DNA of 64,000 bases from Thalassobius sp034670005 (lineage in GTDB: Bacteria; Pseudomonadota; Alphaproteobacteria; Rhodobacterales; Rhodobacteraceae): positions 1 through 64,000 of the forward strand of contig NZ_JAXMOH010000003.1 in the NCBI RefSeq assembly GCF_034670005.1. Direction: 5' to 3'. Positions 27,133 through 36,156 of this stretch are shown here, piece by piece. Under the pieces are notes generated by a model. It saw only the letters and a list, made by a program, of their open reading frames with translations. It searched no databases and was not told where the DNA came from. A program made the translations under genes and the position numbers. Position 1 is the stretch's first letter. Each line of letters opens with the position of its first letter.

Positions 27133-27810
27133 ATGGACGGAGGTGCCCGAAAAGTGACCGTTATAGATACCGTTGAAAAGCGGTTGCCCACCCATGAACT
27201 CGTCTATCGCAAGATGCGCGAGCAAATCCTGTTTGGGGAAATCGCGCCGGGTCAGCCGGTGACGATTCAGGGGCTGACTGCGCGGCTGGATGCCGGCATG
27301 ACGCCGGTACGCGAAGCGATCCGGCGTCTCACCGCCGAGGGCGCGCTGAAGTTTCAGGGCAATCGCCGGGTCATTGTCCCGTTGCTGACTGCGAAGAATA
27401 TCGAAGAAATAATCGTTGCTCGTCAATGTATTGAGGGTGACATTGCCGGGCGTGCCGCAGAAAATGCAACGCCTGAAGACTTATTGGAGCTCAGGCAGTT
27501 CGACGATCTGCTGGACCAGGCCATCGTCACCGGTGATCTACAGGCCTATCTGGAAAACAATTACCGGTTTCACCAGCGAATCTATCAAATGGCCGATGCG
27601 CCGATTCTCAGTGATCTGGCCGAAGGCTTGTGGTTGCGATTCGGCCCCTCGTTGCGGGTGGTCTGTGGTCGGGTCGGGACTCAGAACTTGCCGGATAAAC
27701 ACAAGGACCTTCTGGCTGCTCTGGACGCCGGGGAAAAAGATCGTGCCGCGCAGGCAAATATCGAAGATATGATGCAAGGTATGCAGCAGGTCCGCGCGAT
27801 GTTGTCGTGA
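27133..27810 (+). CDS. GntR-family transcriptional regulator (FCD subfamily)
   Basis: 225 residues from ATG 27133. A GTG at 27154 with GGAGG at 27139-27143, ten bases before it, may be the real start and would give 218 residues. The N-terminal winged helix reads THELVYRKMREQILFGEIAPG, then GMTPVREAIRRLTAEGAL for recognition helix and wing entry. The C-terminal FCD ligand domain has Arg/Asp/His candidates in ENNYRFHQRIYQ and DKHKDLLAALDAGE, fitting a metal-dependent small-acid or amine-derived effector. Standing between potF and spuC with matching sites on both sides, it likely represses the putrescine module. Confidence 0.92.
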   Translation: MDGGARKVTVIDTVEKRLPTHELVYRKMREQILFGEIAPGQPVTIQGLTARLDAGMTPVREAIRRLTAEGALKFQGNRRVIVPLLTAKNIEEIIVARQCIEGDIAGRAAENATPEDLLELRQFDDLLDQAIVTGDLQAYLENNYRFHQRIYQMADAPILSDLAEGLWLRFGPSLRVVCGRVGTQNLPDKHKDLLAALDAGEKDRAAQANIEDMMQGMQQVRAMLS

Positions 27811-27832
27811 TTTGGGGGCCAATTCGATTCGA

Positions 27833-27860
27833 TTGACAAAATTTAATTTGATCATATTTT
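27833..27860 (+). promoter_or_regulatory. Candidate promoter of the transaminase gene
   Basis: TTGACA at 27833-27838, a 16-base spacer, and TATTTT at 27855-27860. The candidate operator overlaps the spacer and -10, a classic place for repression. The start codon follows at 27918. Confidence 0.6.
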
Positions 27861-27862
27861 GG
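27844..27862. promoter_or_regulatory. Candidate GntR operator upstream of spuC
   Basis: TAATTTGATCATATTTTGG differs at two of 19 positions from the site at 27029 and is in the same orientation. It overlaps the spacer and -10 of the predicted spuC promoter. Confidence 0.6.
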
Positions 27863-27917
27863 AATCAACGGTCGCTGTTTGCGGTCTAAATGTAATTTCC
27901 AGACAGATGAGGCTTTG

Positions 27918-29315
27918 ATGTCCACGATTTCGAACCACATGCCCACGGATGAGTTGCAGGCGATTGATTCGGCTCATCATATGCATCCGTTCACTACGCA
28001 GAACGAACTTGCCGAACGCGGTGCTCGGGTGATCACCCGAGCCGAAGGCGTTTGGATACATGACAGCGAAGGCAACAAAATCCTCGACGGTATGGCCGGG
28101 CTGTGGTGCGTCAATATTGGCTATGGCCGCGACCGGCTGGCCGAAGTCGCGGCGCGGCAGATGAAGGAACTGCCATATTACAACACCTTCTTCATGACCA
28201 CTCACGTGCCCGCCATCGCGCTGAGCCAAAAACTCTCGGAACTTGCACCGGGCAATCTGAATCATGTGTTTTATGCCGGGTCCGGGTCCGAAGCCAACGA
28301 CACCAACATCCGCATGGTGCGCACCTATTGGGCCGAAAAGGGCAAGCCGACCAAAAAGACCATCATCAGCCGCAAAAACGCCTATCACGGGTCGACCGTC
28401 GGTGCGGCGTCGCTGGGTGGCATGAGCGGCATGCATGCGCAGGGTGGGTTGCCGATCCCCGATATTCACCACATCGACCAACCCGATTGGTGGAACGAGG
28501 GCGGCGATACGGACCCGGCCGAATTTGGCCTGGAACGCGCCCGCCAATTGGAACAGGCGATCAATGATCTGGGCGAAGACAATGTCGCCGCTTTCATCGC
28601 GGAACCGGTGCAGGGCGCGGGCGGGGTGATCGTGCCGCCGGAAACCTATTGGCCCGAAATTCAGCGGATTTGCGACAAATACGAAATCCTGCTGATCGCG
28701 GATGAAGTGATCTGTGGTTTCGGCCGCACCGGCAACTGGTTCGGATCGCAGACCGTGGGTTGGAAACCCGATATAATGACCATCGCCAAGGGCCTCAGCT
28801 CGGGCTACCAGCCGATCGGTGCCTCTATCGTCAGCGATGAAATCGCCGAAGTGATCGGCGGTTGCGAATTCAATCACGGCTATACTTATTCCAGCCACCC
28901 GGTGGCCGCTGCCGTTGCGCTGGAAAACCTCAGCATCATGCAGGAAGAAAAGATCGTCGAGCACGTTCGTGACGACGTCGGTCCGTACCTGAAGGAGAAA
29001 TGGCAGGGGCTGGCCGATCACCCGATGGTGGGCGAGACCAATATCGTCGGCATGATGGGGTCCATCGCCCTGACGCCGGACAAGGCGAGCCGGGCAAAGT
29101 TTGCCTCTGATGCGGGCACCGTCGGCTATATCTGCCGCGAACGCTGCTTTGCCAACAATCTGGTGATGCGCCATGTTGGTGACCGGATGATCATCAGCCC
29201 GCCACTGGTCATGACCCGCGGCGAAGTCGATTTGCTGATCGAACGCGCGGTGAAGTCACTGGACGAAGGCATGGCGCGGATCAAGGACGAAGGCTTGTGG
29301 AAACCCGCTTCGTGA
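27918..29315 (+). CDS. spuC: Putrescine-pyruvate type class III aminotransferase
   Basis: 465 residues from ATG 27918 (GAGG upstream). It matches Pseudomonas SpuC along its length: LDGMAGLWCVNIGYGR, FYAGSGSEANDTNIRMVR, RKNAYHGSTVGAASLGGM, FIAEPVQGAGGVIVPPETYW, LLIADEVICGFGRTG with the PLP Asp, and MTIAKGLSSGYQPIG with the PLP Lys. It transfers an amino group from a diamine such as putrescine to pyruvate, giving 4-aminobutanal. Next to potFGHI this specificity is plausible; related enzymes use other omega-amines. Confidence 0.88.
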   Translation: MSTISNHMPTDELQAIDSAHHMHPFTTQNELAERGARVITRAEGVWIHDSEGNKILDGMAGLWCVNIGYGRDRLAEVAARQMKELPYYNTFFMTTHVPAIALSQKLSELAPGNLNHVFYAGSGSEANDTNIRMVRTYWAEKGKPTKKTIISRKNAYHGSTVGAASLGGMSGMHAQGGLPIPDIHHIDQPDWWNEGGDTDPAEFGLERARQLEQAINDLGEDNVAAFIAEPVQGAGGVIVPPETYWPEIQRICDKYEILLIADEVICGFGRTGNWFGSQTVGWKPDIMTIAKGLSSGYQPIGASIVSDEIAEVIGGCEFNHGYTYSSHPVAAAVALENLSIMQEEKIVEHVRDDVGPYLKEKWQGLADHPMVGETNIVGMMGSIALTPDKASRAKFASDAGTVGYICRERCFANNLVMRHVGDRMIISPPLVMTRGEVDLLIERAVKSLDEGMARIKDEGLWKPAS

Positions 29316-29321
29316 TCTCTT

Positions 29322-29339
29322 GCTCCGGCTGACCGGAGC
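29322..29339 (+). terminator. Weak hairpin after the transaminase gene
   Basis: GCTCCGG and CCGGAGC form a 7-bp stem with loop CTGA, seven bases after the stop. No T run follows, so termination here may be rho-dependent or rely on the larger hairpin downstream. Confidence 0.45.
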
Positions 29340-29350
29340 CAGGATAAGCC

Positions 29351-29393
29351 AAAAAAGTTTGCGCCCGCCTCCGATCCCGGAGGCGGGCGCAAA
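29351..29393 (-). terminator. Strong terminator of the M24 hydrolase gene
   Basis: A perfect 16-bp stem (TTTGCGCCCGCCTCCG with its complement) has a four-base loop. On the minus strand it is followed by a T6 run (plus-strand A's at 29351-29356). It lies about 30 bases after the hydrolase stop. Confidence 0.92.
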
Positions 29394-29423
29394 TCATTGA
29401 TCAGGCCGATATCATGCGGCAGT

Positions 29424-30701
29424 TCAGATTGGGTTTTCCTTGCTCAGTTCCTGCGCGGCCAGCGCTGCGGCTGGAATCGGGTCGCGGTGATCCATCGGCA
29501 GCATGGTCGGTATGCGATCCGGTTTGACGAACAATTGGCGTGGCAGGTTGCAGAACGGTTTGGCCGGGCCGCTCTGCGTGATCAGCATCGGTTCGGTGAT
29601 TTCCAATCCCCATTCGGGTGTCCAGAGGCCGGGCATGAAATGGAAAGTCATGCCGGGCAGCAGTTCGGTTTCGTCCTCGTCCCGCAGGCTGATGGTGCGT
29701 TCGCCCCAATCCGGCGGATAGGACAGGCCGATCGAATAGCCGCAACGTGCCCCACGCTCGATCCCGGCGCGTTCCAGCGGTCCGGCCAAGGCACGGGCGA
29801 TATCGCCAGCCACGTTGCCGGCGCGGGCGGCGTCGATTCCCGCCTCCAACCCTTCAACCAAAGCGGCTTCGGCACGTTTCATATCCTCGGGCGGGGTGCC
29901 CAGGAATACGGTACGCGAAAGCGGCATGTGATAGCGGCGATAAACGCCTGCGAGTTCGAAAAAGGTGCATTCACCCGACTTTAGCTCGGCCCCGTTCCAT
30001 GTCAGATGCGCGGCCGAGGCGTCGGCGCCGGAGGGACACATCGGGACAATCGCCGGGTAATCACCCCAATGCCCGTCTGCCCCGGTCAGCGCGTCGTGAT
30101 AGATGTCTGCGACCAGTTCGTTTTTCTTAACACCGGCTTCAGAGCGGTCGATCGCGCCCAGCACCATCTTTTCCGCGATCCGCGCGGCGCGGTGCATGAA
30201 AATCAATTCCTCATCCGACTTCACCGCTCGCTGCCAGTTGACCAAAGCGGTGGCGTCGACGATTTCGGCCTGCGGCAACTCTGCCAGCAGCGTGGTATAG
30301 GCCTTGGCCGAGAAATAGTAATTCTCCATCTCCACACCGATACGGGCGGTTTCATAGCCCATCTCCTTCAACAACGCGGCGAGGTGCTGCATCGGGTGGC
30401 GGCTGGTGGATTGCACATATTCATCGCCATAGGGGCGGATTACATCTTCTCCGATCCACGCGGTGCGGCGCGCGCCATTGGCATCCATATTGCGCCCCCA
30501 CCAGACCGGATCTGTGTCATGGGTGATGATCAAGCCCTGATGAACATAGAACGACCAACCGTCATACCCGGTCAACCAGGCCATGTTGGACGGATCCTCG
30601 ACAAACACTGCATCCAGATCCAGTTCGGCCATCGCGGCGCGCGTCAGCATCAACCGACGACGATATTCGGCCGGAGAAAAGGATATCGATTTCTGTGTCA
30701 T
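29424..30701 (-). CDS. M24-family hydrolase, DoeA/EutD (ectoine hydrolase)-like
   Basis: 425 residues from ATG 30701. Creatinase-type N-terminal domain followed by a pita-bread domain. It strongly resembles ectoine hydrolase DoeA/EutD: PSNMAWLTGYDGWSFYVHQ, MDANGARRTAW, MENYYFSAKAYTTLL, GLSYPPDWGERT, MTFHFMPGLW and EITEPMLIT. The metal ligand set of true peptidases is incomplete, as is usual in this subfamily. The other ectoine genes (doeB, doeC, ectoine TRAP transporter) are not in the window. Its neighbours are polyamine-type ABC genes and spuC, so an amide or N-acyl-diamine substrate is possible instead. Confidence 0.8.
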   Translation of the reverse strand: MTQKSISFSPAEYRRRLMLTRAAMAELDLDAVFVEDPSNMAWLTGYDGWSFYVHQGLIITHDTDPVWWGRNMDANGARRTAWIGEDVIRPYGDEYVQSTSRHPMQHLAALLKEMGYETARIGVEMENYYFSAKAYTTLLAELPQAEIVDATALVNWQRAVKSDEELIFMHRAARIAEKMVLGAIDRSEAGVKKNELVADIYHDALTGADGHWGDYPAIVPMCPSGADASAAHLTWNGAELKSGECTFFELAGVYRRYHMPLSRTVFLGTPPEDMKRAEAALVEGLEAGIDAARAGNVAGDIARALAGPLERAGIERGARCGYSIGLSYPPDWGERTISLRDEDETELLPGMTFHFMPGLWTPEWGLEITEPMLITQSGPAKPFCNLPRQLFVKPDRIPTMLPMDHRDPIPAAALAAQELSKENPI

Positions 30702-31165
30702 GGGGGCCTCCGCATACAAATACGACGACGTGCGACCCGTTGGTGCGACTGGGCGCAATCGACCTGTAAACGAATCCTATGACGTATAATCAGAGGCTTT
30801 CTGCGCAAAACCGATCTTTTCAGGGTCTAAAAACGACAGTTGCCAAAAATTCGTGCATGCTTTGGGCAAAAAAAGTGTCGCGCCGGTTTCAGTCAGGGGC
30901 GCGGCTGATTCTCCGGTAGGGGTTTTGGCCGTGCTGAAAATTCAAACACACTTAATCGCTTAATTTTTCTAGCGAAGCTGGCATTTTGACCGGCTTTGCA
31001 CAGATCTGCGATTCACTGGGAACAGATACCGAATAAATCTTTCAGACTGATGGTGAATGTCGTTTTTTGTTCAAAAGTGCCGCGATCTGGTTGCAACACT
31101 GGTCGGTACAGGCTTTAGTTTGAATTGAAAGAGCGAAAAATCGCCACAAGAAACGGGGAAACACA
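30702..31165. other. Divergent intergenic region, 464 bases
   Basis: AT-richer than the flanking genes. It must hold promoters for the M24 hydrolase (minus) and the second ABC operon (plus). I see T-rich runs but no convincing -35/-10 pair, no copy of the TAATTTGATCA operator, and no open frame with a good ribosome site. Confidence 0.5.
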
Positions 31166-32266
31166 TTGCCAGACGGATCGACAAGCGATGCTTTTGTCGC
31201 GTTTGAACGCGTACAAAAAAGTTACGACGGCGAAACGCTGGTCGTAAAAGACCTGAACCTCAGTTTGCCGAAGGGCGAGTTTCTGACGATGCTTGGACCA
31301 TCGGGATCGGGCAAGACCACTTGCTTGATGATGCTGGCCGGGTTCGAAACTGCCACCCACGGTGAAATCCTGTTGGACGGCAAGCCGATCAACAACATCC
31401 CGCCGCATAAACGCGGCATCGGAATGGTGTTCCAGAATTACGCCCTGTTCCCGCATATGACGGTGGCCGAAAACCTGTCCTTCCCTCTGGAAGTGCGCAA
31501 GATCGGCAAATCCGAGCGGGAAGCCAAGGTCAAACGCGCGCTGGACATGGTCCAGATGGGTGAATTCGGCGGTCGCCGCCCGGCGCAGCTTTCGGGCGGT
31601 CAGCAACAGCGGATCGCACTGTCACGCGCACTGGTGTTCGAACCCGAGCTTGTTCTGATGGACGAACCGCTGGGCGCGCTGGACAAACAGCTGCGCGAAC
31701 ATATGCAGTTCGAAATCACTCGTTTGGCACATGAGCTGGGGATCACCACCGTTTATGTGACACATGACCAGACCGAAGCTCTGACCATGTCAGATCGTGT
31801 CGCCGTGTTCGACGATGGCCGCATTCAGCAGCTCGATCCGCCGGACACCTTGTATGAATCGCCGCAAAACAGCTTCGTGGCGCAGTTCATCGGTGAAAAC
31901 AACACGCTGGAAGGCGTGGTCAAGGAAATCACCGAAGATTCCGCCGTGGTCCAGCTCGACGATGGCGAATTGATCGACTGCAAGCCGGTGAACGTGTCGA
32001 AAGTCGGCGAACGCACCAAGGTGTCGATCCGGCCCGAGCGTGTGGAATTCAACAAGGACCGGCTGAAGGAAGATGCCCATCTTCTCAAGGCGACGGTCAA
32101 GGAATTTATTTACATGGGCGACGTGTTCCGCACCCGCCTCAGCGTTGCCGGAAATGATGATTTCATCATCAAGTCGCGCAACGCCCCGGACCAGGTCCGG
32201 TTGAAACCTGGGCAGCAGATCGAAATCGGCTGGCTGCCCCAGGATTGTCACGCACTCGACGCGTAA
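31166..32266 (+). CDS. PotA-like ABC transporter ATP-binding protein
   Basis: 366 residues starting at TTG 31166, supported by GGGGA at 31155-31159, six bases ahead. Walker A GPSGSGKTT, signature LSGGQQQRIALSRAL, Walker B LVLMDEPLGALD and VTHDQTEALTMSDR are intact. A C-terminal regulatory TOBE domain includes IRPERVEFNKD and FIYMGDVFRTRL. First gene of a four-gene operon with a binding protein and two permeases; substrate class is polyamine/opine-like by family. Confidence 0.93.
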   Translation: MPDGSTSDAFVAFERVQKSYDGETLVVKDLNLSLPKGEFLTMLGPSGSGKTTCLMMLAGFETATHGEILLDGKPINNIPPHKRGIGMVFQNYALFPHMTVAENLSFPLEVRKIGKSEREAKVKRALDMVQMGEFGGRRPAQLSGGQQQRIALSRALVFEPELVLMDEPLGALDKQLREHMQFEITRLAHELGITTVYVTHDQTEALTMSDRVAVFDDGRIQQLDPPDTLYESPQNSFVAQFIGENNTLEGVVKEITEDSAVVQLDDGELIDCKPVNVSKVGERTKVSIRPERVEFNKDRLKEDAHLLKATVKEFIYMGDVFRTRLSVAGNDDFIIKSRNAPDQVRLKPGQQIEIGWLPQDCHALDA

Positions 32267-32381
32267 CAGGATAAACCCGCATCCCTCTAGGGGGGGTGTG
32301 GGATCGCCTGAGACCTCGTGCGGTAAACCCGTGACCCCGGGGTCCATATTTCTAGAACGGGAAATAACTGGGAGTTACCGA

Positions 32382-33473
32382 ATGAAACCGACCAAGCTTC
32401 TGATTGCCAGCTCTGTCCTCGCCCTTGCGGCGGGCGCGGTCGCTGCAGAAGACATGACGATCGTGTCTTGGGGCGGCGCCTATTCCAAGTCGCAGCAGAA
32501 GGCATATCATGAACCCTATACCGCCAAGACCGGTATCAACATCATCAACGATGACAGCTCGAACGAAGCGGTGGCCAAGCTGCGCGCGATGAACGAAGCG
32601 GGTAACGTCACCTGGGATGTAGTCGATGTCGTGGCCGCCGACGCAATGCGTCTGTGCGACGAAGGTCTGGCGATGGAAATCGATCCCGACACTCAACTGG
32701 CCCCAGCACCCGACGGCACCCCGGCTTCCGAAGATTTCGGCGATTTGCTCGTGTCCGACTGCTTCATCCCTCAGATCGTCTATTCGACTACTTTCGGGTA
32801 TCGCACCGATCTGGTCGGCGACACCCCTCCGGATGACATCTGCGACGTGTTCGATCTCGAGGCCTATCCGGGCAAACGCGCACTGGAAAAGCGTCCGATC
32901 AACAACATGGAATGGGCTCTGCTGTGCGACGGTGTCGCCAAGGCCGATGTCTATGACGTTCTGGAAACCCCGGAAGGTCAGGATCAGGCTCTGGCCAAGC
33001 TCGACACCATCAAGGACAGCGTTGTCTGGTGGTCGGCCGGTGCCGATACGCCGCAGCTTCTGGCCGATGGCGAAGTCGTGATGGGGTCGACCTATAACGG
33101 TCGTCTGTTCAGCCTGATCGTGGAACAGAAACAGCCCGTTGCCATGCTGTGGGACGCTCAGGTATTCGATCTGGACGGCTGGATCATCCCGGCCGGTCTG
33201 AGCGAAGAGCGCAAGAAGCGTGCACTGGACTACATCTATTTCGCCACCGACACACAGCGTCTGGCGGATCAGGCCCAGTACATTTCTTACGGTCCGGCAC
33301 GTCATTCGTCCGCGCCGCTGGTCGGCAAACATGCCGAACTGGGCATCGACATGGCGCCGCACATGCCGACCGATCCGGCCAATGCCACGAACACGTTCCT
33401 GTATAACTACGAGTTCTGGGCCGACTATCGCGACGATATCGACGCGAAGTTCCAGGCCTGGCTGGCCCAATAA
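32382..33473 (+). CDS. PotD-like periplasmic binding protein
   Basis: 363 residues from ATG 32382, with GGGAG at 32370. A signal peptide ends GAVAAED about residue 22. The mature start TIVSWGGAYSKSQQKAYHEPY and the QLLADGEVVMGSTYNGRLFSL segment are typical of the PotD/opine-binding branch of solute-binding proteins, clearly different from the PotF of this window. Five Cys are present (C at VSDCF, DDICD, LLCDG, among others). The ligand cannot be named. The 115 bases before it contain the self-complementary GACCCCGGGGTC. Confidence 0.92.
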   Translation: MKPTKLLIASSVLALAAGAVAAEDMTIVSWGGAYSKSQQKAYHEPYTAKTGINIINDDSSNEAVAKLRAMNEAGNVTWDVVDVVAADAMRLCDEGLAMEIDPDTQLAPAPDGTPASEDFGDLLVSDCFIPQIVYSTTFGYRTDLVGDTPPDDICDVFDLEAYPGKRALEKRPINNMEWALLCDGVAKADVYDVLETPEGQDQALAKLDTIKDSVVWWSAGADTPQLLADGEVVMGSTYNGRLFSLIVEQKQPVAMLWDAQVFDLDGWIIPAGLSEERKKRALDYIYFATDTQRLADQAQYISYGPARHSSAPLVGKHAELGIDMAPHMPTDPANATNTFLYNYEFWADYRDDIDAKFQAWLAQ

Positions 33474-33499
33474 TCAGTCCGCTTTGAGACTGTAACAAA

Positions 33500-33523
33500 G
33501 GATGGGCCGCCAAAGGCCCATCC
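33500..33523 (+). other. Intercistronic hairpin after the binding-protein gene
   Basis: GGATGGGCC and GGCCCATCC form a 9-bp stem around GCCAAA, 27 bases after the stop and before the permease gene. There is no T run. Such hairpins often protect the upstream mRNA and raise binding-protein over permease levels. Confidence 0.6.
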
Positions 33524-33546
33524 GCAATTCATCCGACGGGGACATC

Positions 33547-34920
33547 ATGAGCGAACTGAAAGGCACTGGTCAGCAAACAGCTGACGCGCCCACACCAGAA
33601 GACGCTTTTCACGAAGCAGCGGCGCTGAATGCACGAGAAGAGACTTCGAAAAGTTCGGGCCGCCATGGCGATCCCGTCCTTGCTGCCGACGGTACGCCGT
33701 TGAAACGCAGCCTCAGCCGGGCGCTGCGACGGCAAAAGCTGCGCGCCCTTGCATTGATTGCCCCTCTTCTGATCTTTGTGCTTTTTTCTTTCATCATTCC
33801 GATCGGATCAATGCTGTTCCGGTCGGTGGAAAACAGTTTCGTTGAGCAAACGCTGCCACTGACCGTGGCCGAGCTGAAAAACTGGGATGCCGAAAGCGGC
33901 GAATTGCCGGACGAAGCGCTTTATCGGGCTTTCGTCACCGATATGGTCGCGGCGGTCGAAGCCAAGGAACATACCAAGCTCGGTACGCGGCTGAATTACG
34001 AACAAACCGGCCTGTCGTCGCTGTTCCGCCAGACCGGGCGCAAGGTCAAGAGACTTGACCCGGAAACCGACGGTCCGTTCAAGGAAAAATTGATCGATAT
34101 CGATGAAGACTGGGGCGATGTGCAGACCTGGCGCACCATCAAGACCCATTCGGTGAAGATCACCAACGGCTATTTCCTGAATGCCGTCGATATGCGCCGC
34201 ACCCCGGAAGGTGCCGTCGCGCAGCCGGAAAACAAGCGAATCCTGATCAAACTGTTCATGCGGACCCTTTTCATGTCGCTGGTGATCACCACGTCCTGCA
34301 TTTTGCTGGGGTATCCGGTGGCCTGGATTCTGGCAAACCTGCCGTCGCGCTCGGCCAATATGCTTATGATTCTGGTGTTGCTGCCGTTCTGGACCTCGCT
34401 TTTGGTGCGAACGTCGGCCTGGAAGGTCATGTTGCAACAACAGGGTGTGATCAACGACGTTCTGGTCTGGCTGGGTATCGTGCCCGATGATGCAAGGCTG
34501 GTGCTGATCAACAATCAGCTGGGCACCATCATCGCAATGACTCATATCCTGCTGCCGTTCATGATCCTGCCGATGTATTCGGTGATGCAGACGATCCAGC
34601 CGACCTATCTGCGCGCGGCGAAATCGATGGGCGCGACCAACTGGACCGCGTTCTGGCGGGTCTATTTCCCACAATCGGTGCCGGGCATCGGTGCGGGATC
34701 GATTTTGGTCTTCATCCTGTCCATCGGTTACTACATCACGCCCGAAATTGTCGGCGGCACCAAAGGCGTCTTCATTTCGAACCGGATCGCGTATCACATT
34801 TCCAGCTCGCTCAACTGGGGTCTGGCTGCTGCCTTGGGCACCATCCTGCTGGCCGTCGTGCTGATCCTGTACTGGGCCTATGACAAGATTGTCGGCATCG
34901 ACAACGTGAAACTGGGGTAA
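33547..34920 (+). CDS. ABC transporter permease (PotB-like) with large periplasmic insert
   Basis: 457 residues, well above the usual 280-310. About 66 hydrophilic residues precede TM1 (ALALIAPLLIFVLFSFIIPI). Then a charged stretch of about 144 residues (roughly 92-235) separates TM1 from TM2, where normal PotB proteins have a short loop. The permease core follows, with the EAA loop RAAKSMGATNWTAFWRVYFPQ and SIGYYITPEIVGG. The insert should lie in the periplasm and might help dock the binding protein; this is inference. Confidence 0.9.
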   Translation: MSELKGTGQQTADAPTPEDAFHEAAALNAREETSKSSGRHGDPVLAADGTPLKRSLSRALRRQKLRALALIAPLLIFVLFSFIIPIGSMLFRSVENSFVEQTLPLTVAELKNWDAESGELPDEALYRAFVTDMVAAVEAKEHTKLGTRLNYEQTGLSSLFRQTGRKVKRLDPETDGPFKEKLIDIDEDWGDVQTWRTIKTHSVKITNGYFLNAVDMRRTPEGAVAQPENKRILIKLFMRTLFMSLVITTSCILLGYPVAWILANLPSRSANMLMILVLLPFWTSLLVRTSAWKVMLQQQGVINDVLVWLGIVPDDARLVLINNQLGTIIAMTHILLPFMILPMYSVMQTIQPTYLRAAKSMGATNWTAFWRVYFPQSVPGIGAGSILVFILSIGYYITPEIVGGTKGVFISNRIAYHISSSLNWGLAAALGTILLAVVLILYWAYDKIVGIDNVKLG

Positions 34921-34925
34921 CGATC

Positions 34926-36137
34926 ATGGCTGCACTCACTCCTATCTCCCGCAAACCCCTGTCCCTGGTCCTGCCGACGATCGCAGCGGCCGGGGCCTTT
35001 CTGGGGCTTTTCGTTGGCACGGCTAACGGTTCTGGTCTGCTTGGCGTCGTAATTGGTGCCGCTCTGATCGCCGCCATGGGTTTTGTCTACATAACGGTTC
35101 TGAAAAACGAAACGCTGTCGAAATGGATTACCATCCTTGGGCTGGCCGCACTGGGTTATGTTTTTGGCGGTGTGCCGGGCGTGGTTCTGGGCGCGCTTTC
35201 GGGTTGGTTTTTCCACTGGTTTACCTATTGGCTTTACGAAGGGCGGTATCGCGCCCGGCTGCTGCCTTATCTGACATCGCGTCAGGTGCTGTGGTTCTAC
35301 AGTTTCCGGGTGATCTGCGGCGCGATCTTCGTTTTCCTCATCACGCCGATTCTGGTGGTGATGCCGCTCAGTTTCAACGCCGAGAACTTCTTCACCTTCA
35401 CGCCGGAAATGCTGCGCTTCGATCCGGACGGCTATTCGCTGAAGCATTACGTCGATTTCTTCACCAATAACGAATGGCAGCGCTCGTTCAAAAACTCGCT
35501 GATCATCGCGCCGATCGCGACAATCATTTCGGTGTCGCTGGGGACATTGGCAGCCATCGGTCTGTCGCAGTCTCACGTCCCGGGTCGCCGCGCCATCATG
35601 GCGGTTATGATTTCGCCAATGATCGTGCCGCTGATCATCTCGGCCACCGGTATGTTCTTCTTCTATTCCGATATCGGGAACTGGCTCGAAGGTACTCTGG
35701 GACTGTCGAAAAACTTTGTCGGCTATGTCAAAGTGATTTTGGCCCACGCGGTTCTGGGAATTCCCTTTGTGATCATCACGGTGACCGCGACTTTGGTTGG
35801 TTTCGACCAGTCTTTGACCCGGGCATCGGCCAATATGGGGGCTGATCCTGTCACTACCTTTTTCAAGGTGCAGATGCCGTTGATCCTGCCCGGTGTGATT
35901 TCCGGGGCGCTGTTTGCCTTCATCACGTCCTTCGACGAGGTGGTGGTGGTGCTCTTCGTCGGCTCCGCCGCCCAGAAAACGCTGCCGTGGCAGATGTTTA
36001 CCGGCCTGCGCGAACAGATTTCGCCGACCATTCTGGCAGTGGCGACCATTCTTGTGGCGCTTTCGATCCTGCTGCTGACCACGGTGGAATTGTTGCGTCG
36101 CCGATCCGAACGGTTGCGCGGAATGAGCCCCTCTTAA
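34926..36137 (+). CDS. ABC transporter permease (PotC-like) with extra N-terminal membrane segments
   Basis: 403 residues, starting five bases after the upstream permease stop. Residues 1-125 hold about four additional hydrophobic segments rich in Gly/Ala/Leu. The canonical core then starts at VLWFYSFRVICGAIFVFLITP and contains the EAA loop RASANMGADPVTTFFKVQMPL and ITSFDEVVVVLFVG. It pairs with the preceding permease to form the channel. Confidence 0.9.
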   Translation: MAALTPISRKPLSLVLPTIAAAGAFLGLFVGTANGSGLLGVVIGAALIAAMGFVYITVLKNETLSKWITILGLAALGYVFGGVPGVVLGALSGWFFHWFTYWLYEGRYRARLLPYLTSRQVLWFYSFRVICGAIFVFLITPILVVMPLSFNAENFFTFTPEMLRFDPDGYSLKHYVDFFTNNEWQRSFKNSLIIAPIATIISVSLGTLAAIGLSQSHVPGRRAIMAVMISPMIVPLIISATGMFFFYSDIGNWLEGTLGLSKNFVGYVKVILAHAVLGIPFVIITVTATLVGFDQSLTRASANMGADPVTTFFKVQMPLILPGVISGALFAFITSFDEVVVVLFVGSAAQKTLPWQMFTGLREQISPTILAVATILVALSILLLTTVELLRRRSERLRGMSPS

Positions 36138-36156
36138 TCAGCCTGACGTGATCTGA

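Noticed and set aside
29424..30701. Full ectoine degradation operon
   Set aside because: Only a DoeA/EutD-like gene is present; the other ectoine genes and transporter are missing, and the neighbours are polyamine-type.
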